NCBI GenBank assembly: GCA_013433145.1 | Contig: JACCHR010000032.1 | Span: 121,383-185,382, forward strand | From: Ascaris suum | Lineage: Eukaryota > Nematoda > Chromadorea > Rhabditida > Ascarididae | Reading direction: 5' to 3' | Length of the DNA: 64,000 nt | In this document: piece by piece, positions 37,617 through 51,406 of the stretch | Numbering within the stretch: position 1 is the first letter of the stretch | How the letters are laid out: each line of letters opens with the position of its first letter | Translations under genes and position numbers: made by a program | The notes under the pieces: generated by a model | Told to the model about the DNA's origin: nothing | What the model saw: only the letters and a program-made list of their open reading frames with translations | The model's database searches: none

Positions 37617-39583
37617 TTGTAACCGCACCATCTTCGTCCTATTCACCTTAATAGACCAAAACAATTTTTTCCCCATTATTGGTAGCAGGGAGATGACGAG
37701 GAGAGGAGGGTAGGGAGCTGATGGGAACGTGGACTCAAATTCTTGTTTACTTTCAGGTGGAATTCACCCTTTCGTTGTTGTGCAGCTCTCTGTTCATTTC
37801 ATCATCCTCAATATTGCAACTTTACAGTTCCACCAAATCTGGACGAACCTTCCCATAAATTGAAGCTGTCGGACGTTGCAACAGATATCTCATGGTCGGC
37901 CAACGGACAATTGCTAGAAGAGGGTCGCGCAAAACGCGGTATTATTCTGGCACCTGGTGGCAAATCGGTGAGTATGCAAACATCTCTTTGATTCATCCAG
38001 TACAAATGTTTTTGTAGCCACATCATTAAGAATATCGATTCATCCGATTTGTTTATCGCTCTATGTTCAAAGCGATATCGCTCAAGAATATCGATTCACT
38101 CTATGAAACAGGAAGTTAAATGTTCAAAGCGATGGGCACATTATGTTTTTCTCCAGTAAAAATAAAATGTTGCATATTTTCCTGCCAGGTGATTCCTTAT
38201 TGTTTCTCAAGTTTAATAGATAAGTGTTTGAAAGGGTGAGTGAAGTTTGAGTTGCAACAACAAGAACGCCATATATCGTCGATTAACATTTACATCAGCT
38301 TTGGTCTTCGATATGCGGGAATTCAGTTTCACGAAGTTCAAACTGTTGATGCTTTTAGCGCCACCATACATGCCCGATCAGCATACAATCGTCACGGAAA
38401 CGGTTATCGCAGGGCAACCGTTCAGCGTTTATGATCCAGTATTTTCAGCTCCGCTGCCACAGGTAATGCTCATGTTGAATTACTTTCTTTGATGTTTATT
38501 GTAGCTGATATATTTGTTCTTTTTAAATCACTTGAACTTCAGCAAGTCCTTCTAAAGCAGCTGTATGAAAAGAAGAGAATTGCAAGATGACGTTTCCGGC
38601 AGTTATTGACAGCCGCAATAATGCTCGCCGCAGTCTTTATATTTATCTTCTGATTAGAAAAACTTGTTTAATGATTTTTAGTGTGTGCACTTAATGTTTC
38701 AGCCTTTCGAAACCGATTTTCAATCTCTGCAAAAGCAACCGATTTTCACTCTCTCTTTGTTCATAACCTCCACTAGGCTCTCATACGTTGAAATAATTGA
38801 CAGTCTCAGATATTATTCTGCTGTAACCGGAAAGCATCTACCTTAATAGAAGCGGCTATAGAGCAATCGTTGAAACTTATGAAATTTTCACCTAATCACA
38901 TTTTAGAAATAATCCACAGCTGTTATTTCTTTTTCACATGCTTCCTCAAAAATTTTGTTTTATTAAATTATTTGATACATGAGATAGATTTAGAAGGCTG
39001 CCAATTGTTCATTTACTGATGTTGAAGGAGTGAATGCGTTAGTGAAAGAATGAGAGCTGGACAGATTGATATTCTCTTATTTCATTTGAGATAACACGGC
39101 ATTTGAACGGTCGTCCGAATCGCTGACGGTGGTCCCAATATTCACCTATCCGACGATGAAAACGTCGTTTGCTTATTCTGCAGTCGCGAACAACGGATGC
39201 AGGCGGTAATAAATGCGTCGCGGGGAACCAGCTGGAGAATCGTCAAAAACTTCCAAGTGTAATTGCTAGGTATGTTAGTTTTGAAAACAATGCACTGAAA
39301 TAAAACTGCGTTGGAAATTCGTGGTTTTTCCGGGAATAAATTGACATAGATGAATCTTTTAAATCATGAAATCTACTCCAGTTGATGTCTGTTTAGTTGA
39401 CATAAAACCCATGGATATTTTCGATCGAACCTAATGAAAAACTCGGCTCTAGCTGTTTTTATTGACTCTTTCTGCTTGCACACACCAAACTGTGCATATC
39501 TTTCAAACATGCTTTCTTTGTTGTGTGCCATTCGCACCGCACAACGCTTTCATTACTTCCTAATTTTGTTAAAATGCGCAACC
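37617..39583 (+). repeat. Unit 20 (1,967 bp)
   Basis: Block A has both Gln (gacaattg) and Thr (gcaacagat in place of gcaccagat). The AT tract is shortened as in unit 17. Exon blocks: A 37757-37967, B 38246-38462, C 39091-39269. Confidence 0.95.
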
Positions 39584-41555
39584 TTGTAACCGCACCATCT
39601 TCGTCCTATTCACCTTAATAGACCAAAACAATTTTTTCCCCATTATTGGTAGCAGGGAGATGACGAGGAGAGGAGGGTAGGGAGCTGATGGGAACGTGGA
39701 CTCAAATTCTTGTTTACTTTCAGGTGGAATTCACCCTTTCGTTGTTGTGCAGCTCTCTGTTCATTTCATCATCCTCAATATTGCAACTTTACAGTTCCAC
39801 CAAATCTGGACGAACCTTCCCATAAATTGAAGCTGTCGGACGTTGCAACAGATATCTCATGGTCGGCCAACGGACAATTGCTAGAAGAGGGTCGCGCAAA
39901 ACGCGGTATTATTCTGGCACCTGGTGGCAAATCGGTGAGTATGCAAACATCTCTTTGATTCATCCAGTACAAATGTTTTTGTAGCCACATCATTAAGAAT
40001 ATCGATTCATCCGATTTGTTTATCGCTCTATGTTCAAAGCGATATCGCTCAAGAATATCGATTCACTCTATGAAACAGGAAGTTAAATGTTCAAAGCGAT
40101 GGGCACATTATGTTTTTCTCCAGTAAAAATAAAATGTTGCATATTTTCCTGCCAGGTGATTCCTTATTGTTTCTCAAGTTTAATAGATAAGTGTTTGAAA
40201 GGGTGAGTGAAGTTTGAGTTGCAACAACAAGAACGCCATATATCGTCGATTAACATTTACATCAGCTTTGGTCTTCGATATGCGGGAATTCAGTTTCACG
40301 AAGTTCAAACTGTTGATGCTTTTAGCGCCACCATACATGCCCGATCAGCATACAATCGTCACGGAAACGGTTATCGCAGGGCAACCGTTCAGCGTTTATG
40401 ATCCAGTATTTTCAGCTCCGCTGCCACAGGTAATGCTCATGTTGAATTACTTTCTTTGATGTTTATTGTAGCTGATATATTTGTTCTTTTTAAATCACTT
40501 GAACTTCAGCAAGTCCTTCTAAAGCAGCTGTATGAAAAGAAGAGAATTGCAAGATGACGTTTCCGGCAGTTATTGACAGCCGCAATAATGCTCGCCGCAG
40601 TCTTTATATTTATCTTCTGATTAGAAAAACTTGTTTAATGATTTTTAGTGTGTGCACTTAATGTTTCAGCCTTTCGAAACCGATTTTCAATCTCTGCAAA
40701 AGCAACCGATTTTCACTCTCTCTTTGTTCATAACCTCCACTAGGCTCTCATACGTTGAAATAATTGACAGTCTCAGATATTATTCTGCTGTAACCGGAAA
40801 GCATCTACCTTAATAGAAGCGGCTATAGAGCAATCGTTGAAACTTATGAAATTTTCACCTAATCACATTTTAGAAATAATCCACAGCTGTTATTTCTTTT
40901 TCACATGCTTCCTCAAAAATTTGTTTACGTTTTATTAAATTATTTGATACATGAGATAGATTTAGAAGGCTGCCAATTGTTCATTTACTGATGTTGAAGG
41001 AGTGAATGCGTTAGTGAAAGAATGAGAGCTGGACAGATTGATATTCTCTTATTTCATTTGAGATAACACGGCATTTGAACGGTCGTCCGAATCGCTGACG
41101 GTGGTCCCAATATTCACCTATCCGACGATGAAAACGTCGTTTGCTTATTCTGCAGTCGCGAACAACGGATGCAGGCGGTAATAAATGCGTCGCGGGGAAC
41201 CAGCTGGAGAATCGTCAAAAACTTCCAAGTGTAATTGCTAGGTATGTTAGTTTTGAAAACAATGCACTGAAATAAAACTGCGTTGGAAATTCGTGGTTTT
41301 TCCGGGAATAAATTGACATAGATGAATCTTTTAAATCATGAAATCTACTCCAGTTGATGTCTGTTTAGTTGACATAAAACCCATGGATATTTTCGATCGA
41401 ACCTAATGAAAAACTCGGCTCTAGCTGTTTTTATTGACTCTTTCTGCTTGCACACACCAAACTGTGCATATCTTTCAAACATGCTTTCTTTGTTGTGTGC
41501 CATTCGCACCGCACAACGCTTTCATTACTTCCTAATTTTGTTAAAATGCGCAACC
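39584..41555 (+). repeat. Unit 21 (1,972 bp)
   Basis: Block A as unit 20 (Thr, Gln). AT tract tttacgttttattaaatt. Exon blocks: A 39724-39934, B 40213-40429, C 41063-41241. Confidence 0.95.
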
Positions 41556-43525
41556 TTGTAACCGCACCATCTTCGTCCTATTCACCTTAATAGACCAAAA
41601 CAATTTTTTCCCCATTATTGGTAGCAGGGAGATGACGAGGAGAGGAGGGTAGGGAGCTGATGGGAACGTGGACTCAAATTCTTGTTTACTTTCAGGTGGA
41701 ATTCACCCTTTCGTTGTTGTGCAGCTCTCTGTTCATTTCATCATCCTCAATATTGCAACTTTACAGTTCCACCAAATCTGGACGAACCTTCCCATAAATT
41801 GAAGCTGTCGGACGTTGCACCAGATATCTCATGGTCGGCCAACGGACAATTGCTAGAAGAGGGTCGCGCAAAACGCGGTATTATTCTGGCACCTGGTGGC
41901 AAATCGGTGAGTATGCAAACATCTCTTTGATTCATCCAGTACAAATGTTTTTGTAGCCACATCATTAAGAATATCGATTCACCGATTTGTTTATCGCTCT
42001 ATGTTCAAAGCGATATCGCTCAAGAATATCGATTCACTCTATGAAACAGGAAGTTAAATGTTCAAAGCGATGGGCACATTATGTTTTTCTCCAGTAAAAA
42101 TAAAATGTTGCATATTTTCCTGCCAGGTGATTCCTTATTGTTTCTCAAGTTTAATAGATAAGTGTTTGAAAGGGTGAGTGAAGTTTGAGTTGCAACAACA
42201 AGAACGCCATATATCGTCGATTAACATTTACATCAGCTTTGGTCTTCGATATGCGGGAATTCAGTTTCACGAAGTTCAAACTGTTGATGCTTTTAGCGCC
42301 ACCATACATGCCCGATCAGCATACAATCGTCACGGAAACGGTTATCGCAGGGCAACCGTTCAGCGTTTATGATCCAGTATTTTCAGCTCCGCTGCCACAG
42401 GTAATGCTCATGTTGAATTACTTTCTTTGATGTTTATTGTAGCTGATATATTTGTTCTTTTTAAATCACTTGAACTTCAGCAAGTCCTTCTAAAGCAGCT
42501 GTATGAAAAGAAGAGAATTGCAAGATGACGTTTCCGGCAGTTATTGACAGCCGCAATAATGCTCGCCGCAGTCTTTATATTTATCTTCTGATTAGAAAAA
42601 CTTGTTTAATGATTTTTAGTGTGTGCACTTAATGTTTCAGCCTTTCGAAACCGATTTTCAATCTCTGCAAAAGCAACCGATTTTCACTCTCTCTTTGTTC
42701 ATAACCTCCACTAGGCTCTCATACGTTGAAATAATTGACAGTCTCAGATATTATTCTGCTGTAACCGGAAAGCATCTACCTTAATAGAAGCGGCTATAGA
42801 GCAATCGTTGAAACTTATGAAATTTTCACCTAATCACATTTTAGAAATAATCCACAGCTGTTATTTCTTTTTCACATGCTTCCTCAAAAATTTGTTTACG
42901 TTTTAAATTATTTTTGATACATGAGATAGATTTAGAAGGCTGCCAATTGTTCATTTACTGATGTTGAAGGAGTGAATGCGTTAGTGAAAGAATGAGAGCT
43001 GGACAGATTGATATTCTCTTATTTCATTTGAGATAACACGGCATTTGAACGGTCGTCCGAATCGCTGACGGTGGTCCCAATATTCACCTATCCGACGATG
43101 AAAACGTCGTTTGCTTATTCTGCAGTCGCGAACAACGGATGCAGGCGGTAATAAATGCGTCGCGGGGAACCAGCTGGAGAATCGTCAAAAACTTCCAAGT
43201 GTAATTGCTAGGTATGTTAGTTTTGAAAACAATGCACTGAAATAAAACTGCGTTGGAAATTCGTGGTTTTTCCGGGAATAAATTGACATAGATGAATCTT
43301 TTAAATCATGAAATCTACTCCAGTTGATGTCTGTTTAGTTGACATAAAACCCATGGATATTTTCGATCGAACCTAATGAAAAACTCGGCTCTAGCTGTTT
43401 TTATTGACTCTTTCTGCTTGCACACACCAAACTGTGCATATCTTTCAAACATGCTTTCTTTGTTGTGTGCGATTCGCACCGCACAACGCTTTCATTACTT
43501 CCTAATTTTGTTAAAATGCGCAACC
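41556..43525 (+). repeat. Unit 22 (1,970 bp)
   Basis: Block A returns to Pro while keeping Gln; attcaccgattt is the short form. Near its end gtgtgcgattcg replaces gtgtgccattcg. Exon blocks: A 41696-41906, B 42184-42400, C 43033-43211. Confidence 0.95.
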
Positions 43526-45496
43526 TTGTAACTAACCGCACCATCTTCGTCCTATTCACCTTAATAGACCAAAACAATTTTTTCCCCATTATTGGTAGCA
43601 GGGAGATGACGAGGAGAGGAGGGTAGGGAGCTGATGGGAACGTGGACTCAAATTCTTGTTTACTTTCAGGTGGAATTCACCCTTTCGTTGTTGTGCAGCT
43701 CTCTGTTCATTTCATCATCCTCAATATTGCAACTTTACAGTTCCACCAAATCTGGACGAACCTTCCCATAAATTGAAGCTGTCGGACGTTGCAACAGATA
43801 TCTCATGGTCGGCCAACGGACAATTGCTAGAAGAGGGTCGCGCAAAACGCGGTATTATTCTGGCACCTGGTGGCAAATCGGTGAGTATGCAAACATCTCT
43901 TTGATTCATCCAGTACAAATGTTTTTGTAGCCACATCATTAAGAATATCGATTCATCCGATTTGTTTATCGCTCTATGTTCAAAGCGATATCGCTCAAGA
44001 ATATCGATTCACTCTATGAAACAGGAAGTTAAATGTTCAAAGCGATGGGCACATTATGTTTTTCTCCAGTAAAAATAAAATGTTGCATATTTTCCTGCCA
44101 GGTGATTCCTTATTGTTTCTCAAGTTTAATAGATAAGTGTTTGAAAGGGTGAGTGAAGTTTGAGTTGCAACAACAAGAACGCCATATATCGTCGATTAAC
44201 ATTTACATCAGCTTTGGTCTTCGATATGTGGGAATTCAGTTTCACGAAGTTCAAACTGTTGATGCTTTTAGCGCCACCATACATGCCCGATCAGCATACA
44301 ATCGTCACGGAAACGGTTATCGCAGGGCAACCGTTCAGCGTTTATGATCCAGTATTTTCAGCTCCGCTGCCACAGGTAATGCTCATGTTGAATTACTTTC
44401 TTTGGTGTTTATTGTAGCTGATATATTTGTTCTTTTTAAATCACTTGAACTTCAGCAAGTCCTTCTAAAGCAGCTGTATGAAAAGAAGAGAATTGCAAGA
44501 TGACGTTTCCGGCAGTTATTGACAGCCGCAATAATGCTCGCCGCAGTCTTTATATTTATCTTCTGATTAGAAAAACTTGTTTAATGATTTTTAGTGTGTG
44601 CACTTAATGTTTCAGCCTTTCGAAACCGATTTTCAATCTCTGCAAAAGCAACCGATTTTCACTCTCTCTTTGTTCATAACCTCCACTAGGCTCTCATACG
44701 TTGAAATAATTGACAGTCTCAGATATTATTCTGCTGTAACCGGAAAGCATCTACCTTAATAGAAGCGGCTATAGAGCAATCGTTGAAACTTATGAAATTT
44801 TCACCTAATCACATTTTAGAAATAATCCACAGCTGTTATTTCTTTTTCACATGCTTCCTCAAAAATTTGTTTACGTTAAATTATTTGATACATGAGATAG
44901 ATTTAGAAGGCTGCCAATTGTTCATTTACTGATGTTGAAGGAGTGAATGCGTTAGTGAAAGAATGAGAGCTGGACAGATTGATATTCTCTTATTTCATTT
45001 GAGATAACACGGCATTTGAACGGTCGTCCGAATCGCTGACGGTGGTCCCAATATTCACCTATCCGACGATGAAAACGTCGTTTGCTTATTCTGCAGTCGC
45101 GAACAACGGATGCAGGCGGTAATAAATGCGTCGCGGGGAACCAGCTGGAGAATCGTCAAAAACTTCCAAGTGTAATTGCTAGGTATGTTAGTTTTGAAAA
45201 CAATGCACTGAAATAAAACTGCGTTGGAAATTCGTGGTTTTTCCGGGAATAAATTGACATAGATGAATCTTTTAAATCATGAAATCTACTCCAGTTGATG
45301 TCTGTTTAGTTGACATAAAACCCATGGATATTTTCGATCGAACCTAATGAAAAACTCGGCTCTAGCTGTTTTTATTGACTCTTTCTGCTTGCACACACCA
45401 AACTGTGCATATGTTTCAAACATGCTTTCTTTGTTGTGTGCCATTCGCACCGCACAACGCTTTCATTACTTCCTAATTTTGTTAAAATGCGCAACC
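43526..45496 (+). repeat. Unit 23 (1,971 bp)
   Basis: Starts with a 4-bp duplication, ttgtaactaaccgc. Block B has gatatgtggg (Arg to Trp in the MREF reading) and its trailing TGA is TGG, lengthening that open frame by four codons. catatgttt occurs near the end. Exon blocks: A 43670-43880, B 44159-44375, C 45004-45182. Confidence 0.95.
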
Positions 45497-47464
45497 TTGT
45501 AACTAACCGCACCATCTTCGTCCTATTCACCTTAATAGACCAAAACAATTTTTTCCCCATTATTGGTAGCAGGGAGATGACGAGGAGAGGAGGGTAGGGA
45601 GCTGATGGGAACGTGGACTCAAATTCTTGTTTACTTTCAGGTGGAATTCACCCTTTCGTTGTTGTGCAGCTCTCTGTTCATTTCATCATCCTCAATATTG
45701 CAACTTTACAGTTCCACCAAATCTGGACGAACCTTCCCATAAATTGAAGCTGTCGGACGTTGCAACAGATATCTCATGGTCGGCCAACGGACAATTGCTA
45801 GAAGAGGGTCGCGCAAAACGCGGTATTATTCTGGCACCTGGTGGCAAATCGGTGAGTATGCAAACATCTCTTTGATTCATCCAGTACAAATGTTTTTGTA
45901 GCCACATCATTAAGAATATCGATTCATCCGATTTGTTTATCGCTCTATGTTCAAAGCGATATCGCTCAAGAATATCGATTCACTCTATGAAACAGGAAGT
46001 TAAATGTTCAAAGCGATGGGCACATTATGTTTTTCTCCAGTAAAAATAAAATGTTGCATATTTTCCTGCCAGGTGATTCCTTATTGTTTCTCAAGTTTAA
46101 TAGATAAGTGTTTGAAAGGGTGAGTGAAGTTTGAGTTGCAACAACAAGAACGCCATATATCGTCGATTAACATTTACATTAGCTTTGGTCTTCGATATGT
46201 GGGAATTCAGTTTCACGAAGTTCAAACTGTTGATGCTTTTAGCGCCACCATACATGCCCGATCAGCATACAATCGTCACGGAAACGGTTATCGCAGGGCA
46301 ACCGTTCAGCGTTTATGATCCAGTATTTTCAGCTCCGCTGCCACAGGTAATGCTCATGTTGAATTACTTTCTTTGGTGTTTATTGTAGCTGATATATTTG
46401 TTCTTTTTAAATCACTTGAACTTCAGCAAGTCCTTCTAAAGCAGCTGTATGAAAAGAAGAGAATTGCAAGATGACGTTTCCGGCAGTTATTGACAGCCGC
46501 AATAATGCTCGCCGCAGTCTTTATATTTATCTTCTGATTAGAAAAACTTGTTTAATGATTTTTAGTGTGTGCACTTAATGTTTCAGCCTTTCGAAACCGA
46601 TTTTCAATCTCTGCAAAAGCAACCGATTTTCACTCTCTCTTTGTTCATAACCTCCACTAGGCTCTCATACGTTGAAATAATTGACAGTCTCAGATATTAT
46701 TCTGCTGTAACCGGAAAGCATCTACCTTAATAGAAGCGGCTATAGAGCAATCGTTGAAACTTATGAAATTTTCACCTAATCACATTTTAGAAATAATCCA
46801 CAGCTGTTATTTCTTTTTCACATGCTTCCTCAAAAATTTGTTATTAAATTATTTGATACATGAGATAGATTTAGAAGGCTGCCAATTGTTCATTTACTGA
46901 TGTTGAAGGAGTGAATGCGTTAGTGAAAGAATGAGAGCTGGACAGATTGATATTCTCTTATTTCATTTGAGATAACACGGCATTTGAACGGTCGTCCGAA
47001 TCGCTGACGGTGGTCCCAATATTCACCTATCCGACGATGAAAACGTCGTTTGCTTATTCTGCAGTCGCGAACAACGGATGCAGGCGGTAATAAATGCGTC
47101 GCGGGGAACCAGCTGGAGAATCGTCAAAAACTTCCAAGTGTAATTGCTAGGTATGTTAGTTTTGAAAACAATGCACTGAAATAAAACTGCGTTGGAAATT
47201 CGTGGTTTTTCCGGGAATAAATTGACATAGATGAATCTTTTAAATCATGAAATCTACTCCAGTTGATGTCTGTTTAGTTGACATAAAACCCATGGATATT
47301 TTCGATCGAACCTAATGAAAAACTCGGCTCTAGCTGTTTTTATTGACTCTTTCTGCTTGCACACACCAAACTGTGCATATGTTTCAAACATGCTTTCTTT
47401 GTTGTGTGCGATTCGCACCGCACAACGCTTTCATTACTTCCTAATTTTGTTAAAATGCGCAACC
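45497..47464 (+). repeat. Unit 24 (1,968 bp)
   Basis: Has the taac duplication at the start. Block B has both acattagc and gatatgtggg, and TGG after it. AT tract ttgttattaaatt. Exon blocks: A 45641-45851, B 46130-46346, C 46972-47150. Confidence 0.95.
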
Positions 47465-49439
47465 TTGTAACTAACCGCACCATCTTCGTCCTATTCACCT
47501 TAATAGACCAAAACAATTTTTTCCCCATTATTGGTAGCAGGGAGATGACGAGGAGAGGAGGGTAGGGAGCTGATGGGAACGTGGACTCAAATTCTTGTTT
47601 ACTTTCAGGTGGAATTCACCCTTTCGTTGTTGTGCAGCTCTCTGTTCATTTCATCATCCTCAATATTGCAACTTTACAGTTCCACCAAATCTGGACGAAC
47701 CTTCCCATAAATTGAAGCTGTCGGACGTTGCAACAGATATCTCATGGTCGGCCAACGGACAATTGCTAGAAGAGGGTCGCGCAAAACGCGGTATTATTCT
47801 GGCACCTGGTGGCAAATCGGTGAGTATGCAAACATCTCTTTGATTCATCCAGTACAAATGTTTTTGTAGCCACATCATTAAGAATATCGATTCATCCGAT
47901 TTGTTTATCGCTCTATGTTCAAAGCGATATCGCTCAAGAATATCGATTCACTCTATGAAACAGGAAGTTAAATGTTCAAAGCGATGGGCACATTATGTTT
48001 TTCTCCAGTAAAAATAAAATGTTGCATATTTTCCTGCCAGGTGATTCCTTATTGTTTCTCAAGTTTAATAGATAAGTGTTTGAAAGGGTGAGTGAAGTTT
48101 GAGTTGCAACAACAAGAACGCCATATATCGTCGATTAACATTTACATCAGCTTTGGTCTTCGATATGCGGGAATTCAGTTTCACGAAGTTCAAACTGTTG
48201 ATGCTTTTAGCGCCACCATACATGCCCGATCAGCATACAATCGTCACGGAAACGGTTATCGCAGGGCAACCGTTCAGCGTTTATGATCCAGTATTTTCAG
48301 CTCCGCTGCCACAGGTAATGCTCATGTTGAATTACTTTCTTTGATGTTTATTGTAGCTGATATATTTGTTCTTTTTAAATCACTTGAACTTCAGCAAGTC
48401 CTTCTAAAGCAGCTGTATGAAAAGAAGAGAATTGCAAGATGACGTTTCCGGCAGTTATTGACAGCCGCAATAATGCTCGCCGCAGTCTTTATATTTATCT
48501 TCTGATTAGAAAAACTTGTTTAATGATTTTTAGTGTGTGCACTTAATGTTTCAGCCTTTCGAAACCGATTTTCAATCTCTGCAAAAGCAACCGATTTTCA
48601 CTCTCTCTTTGTTCATAACCTCCACTAGGCTCTCATACGTTGAAATAATTGACAGTCTCAGATATTATTCTGCTGTAACCGGAAAGCATCTACCTTAATA
48701 GAAGCGGCTATAGAGCAATCGTTGAAACTTATGAAATTTTCACCTAATCACATTTTAGAAATAATCCACAGCTGTTATTTCTTTTTCACATGCTTCCTCA
48801 AAAATTTGTTTACGTTTTAAATTAATTTTGATACATGATATAGATTTAGAAGGCTGCCAATTGTTCATTTACTGATGTTGAAGGAGTGAATGCGTTAGTG
48901 AAAGAATGAGAGCTGGACAGATTGATATTCTCTTATTTCATTTGAGATAACACGGCATTTGAACGGTCGTCCGAATCGCTGACGGTGGTCCCAATATTCA
49001 CCTATCCGACGATGAAAACGTCGTTTGCTTATTCTGCAGTCGCGAACAACGGATGCAGGCGGTAATAAATGCGTCGCGGGGAACCAGCTGGAGAATCGTC
49101 AAAAACTTCCAAGTGTAATTGCTAGGTATGTTAGTTTTGAAAACAATGCACTGAAATAAAACTGCGTTGGAAATTCGTGGTTTTTCCGGGAATAAATTGA
49201 CATAGATGAATCTTTTAAATCATGAAATCTACTCCAGTTGATGTCTGTTTAGTTGACATAAAACCCATGGATATTTTCGATCGAACCTAATGAAAAACTC
49301 GGCTCTAGCTGTTTTTATTGACTCTTTCTGCTTGCACACACCAAACTGTGCATATCTTTCAAACATGCTTTCTTTGTTGTGTGCGATTCGCACCGCACAA
49401 CGCTTTCATTACTTCCTAATTTTGTTAAAATGCGCAACC
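47465..49439 (+). repeat. Unit 25 (1,975 bp, longest)
   Basis: Has the taac duplication. Block B is back to acatcagc and gatatgcggg. AT tract is a unique form, followed by catgatatag where others have catgagatag. Exon blocks: A 47609-47819, B 48098-48314, C 48947-49125. Confidence 0.95.
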
Positions 49440-51406
49440 TTGTAACTAACCGCACCATCTTCGTCCTATTCACCTTAATAGACCAAAACAATTTTTTCCC
49501 CATTATTGGTAGCAGGGAGATGACGAGGAGAGGAGGGTAGGGAGCTGATGGGAACGTGGACTCAAATTCTTGTTTACTTTCAGGTGGAATTCACCCTTTC
49601 GTTGTTGTGCAGCTCTCTGTTCATTTCATCATCCTCAATATTGCAACTTTACAGTTCCACCAAATCTGGACGAACCTTCCCATAAATTGAAGCTGTCGGA
49701 CGTTGCAACAGATATCTCATGGTCGGCCAACGGACAATTGCTAGAAGAGGGTCGCGCAAAACGCGGTATTATTCTGGCACCTGGTGGCAAATCGGTGAGT
49801 ATGCAAACATCTCTTTGATTCATCCAGTACAAATGTTTTTGTAGCCACATCATTAAGAATATCGATTCACCGATTTGTTTATCGCTCTATGTTCAAAGCG
49901 ATATCGCTCAAGAATATCGATTCACTCTATGAAACAGGAAGTTAAATGTTCAAAGCGATGGCACATTATGTTTTTCTCCAGTAAAAATAAAATGTTGCAT
50001 ATTTTCCTGCCAGGTGATTCCTTATTGTTTCTCAAGTTTAATAGATAAGTGTTTGAAAGGGTGAGTGAAGTTTGAGTTGCAACAACAAGAACGCCATATA
50101 TCGTCGATTAACATTTACATTAGCTTTGGTCTTCGATATGCGGGAATTCAGTTTCACGAAGTTCAAACTGTTGATGCTTTTAGCGCCACCATACATGCCC
50201 GATCAGCATACAATCGTCACGGAAACGGTTATCGCAGGGCAACCGTTCAGCGTTTATGATCCAGTATTTTCAGCTCCGCTGCCACAGGTAATGCTCATGT
50301 TGAATTACTTTCTTTGATGTTTATTGTAGCTGATATATTTGTTCTTTTTAAATCACTTGAACTTCAGCAAGTCCTTCTAAAGCAGCTGTATGAAAAGAAG
50401 AGAATTGCAAGATGACGTTTCCGGCAGTTATTGACAGCCGCAATAATGCTCGCCGCAGTCTTTATATTTATCTTCTGATTAGAAAAACTTGTTTAATGAT
50501 TTTTAGTGTGTGCACTTAATGTTTCAGCCTTTCGAAACCGATTTTCAATCTCTGCAAAAGCAACCGATTTTCACTCTCTCTTTGTTCATAACCTCCACTA
50601 GGCTCTCATACGTTGAAATAATTGACAGTCTCAGATATTATTCTGCTGTAACCGGAAAGCATCTACCTTAATAGAAGCGGCTATAGAGCAATCGTTGAAA
50701 CTTATGAAATTTTCACCTAATCACATTTTAGAAATAATCCACAGCTGTTATTTCTTTTTCACATGCTTCCTCAAAAATTTGTTATTTAAATTATTTGATA
50801 CATGAGATAGATTTAGAAGGCTGCCAATTGTTCATTTACTGATGTTGAAGGAGTGAATGCGTTAGTGAAAGAATGAGAGCTGGACAGATTGATATTCTCT
50901 TATTTCATTTGAGATAACACGGCATTTGAACGGTCGTCCGAATCGCTGACGGTGGTCCCAATATTCACCTATCCGACGATGAAAACGTCGTTTGCTTATT
51001 CTGCAGTCGCGAACAACGGATGCAGGCGGTAATAAATGCGTCGCGGGGAACCAGCTGGAGAATCGTCAAAAACTTCCAAGTGTAATTGCTAGGTATGTTA
51101 GTTTTGAAAACAATGCACTGAAATAAAACTGCGTTGGAAATTCGTGGTTTTTCCGGGAATAAATTGACATAGATGAATCTTTTAAATCATGAAATCTACT
51201 CCAGTTGATGTCTGTTTAGTTGACATAAAACCCATGGATATTTTCGATCGAACCTAATGAAAAACTCGGCTCTAGCTGTTTTTATTGACTCTTTCTGCTT
51301 GCACACACCAAACTGTGCATATCTTTCAAACATGCTTTCTTTGTTGTGTGCGATTCGCACCGCACAACGCTTTCATTACTTCCTAATTTTGTTAAAATGC
51401 GCAACC
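49440..51406 (+). repeat. Unit 26 (1,967 bp)
   Basis: Has the taac duplication, attcaccgattt, gcgatggcac (one G fewer) and acattagc in block B. AT tract ttgttatttaaatt. Exon blocks: A 49584-49794, B 50071-50287, C 50914-51092. Confidence 0.95.

Noticed and set aside
43401..43589. 62-codon minus-strand open frame in units 22-25 and 30, and longer versions in units 28 and 32
   Set aside because: It opens or closes with single-base changes such as the taac duplication or an extra A, and shows no family motif or splice context.
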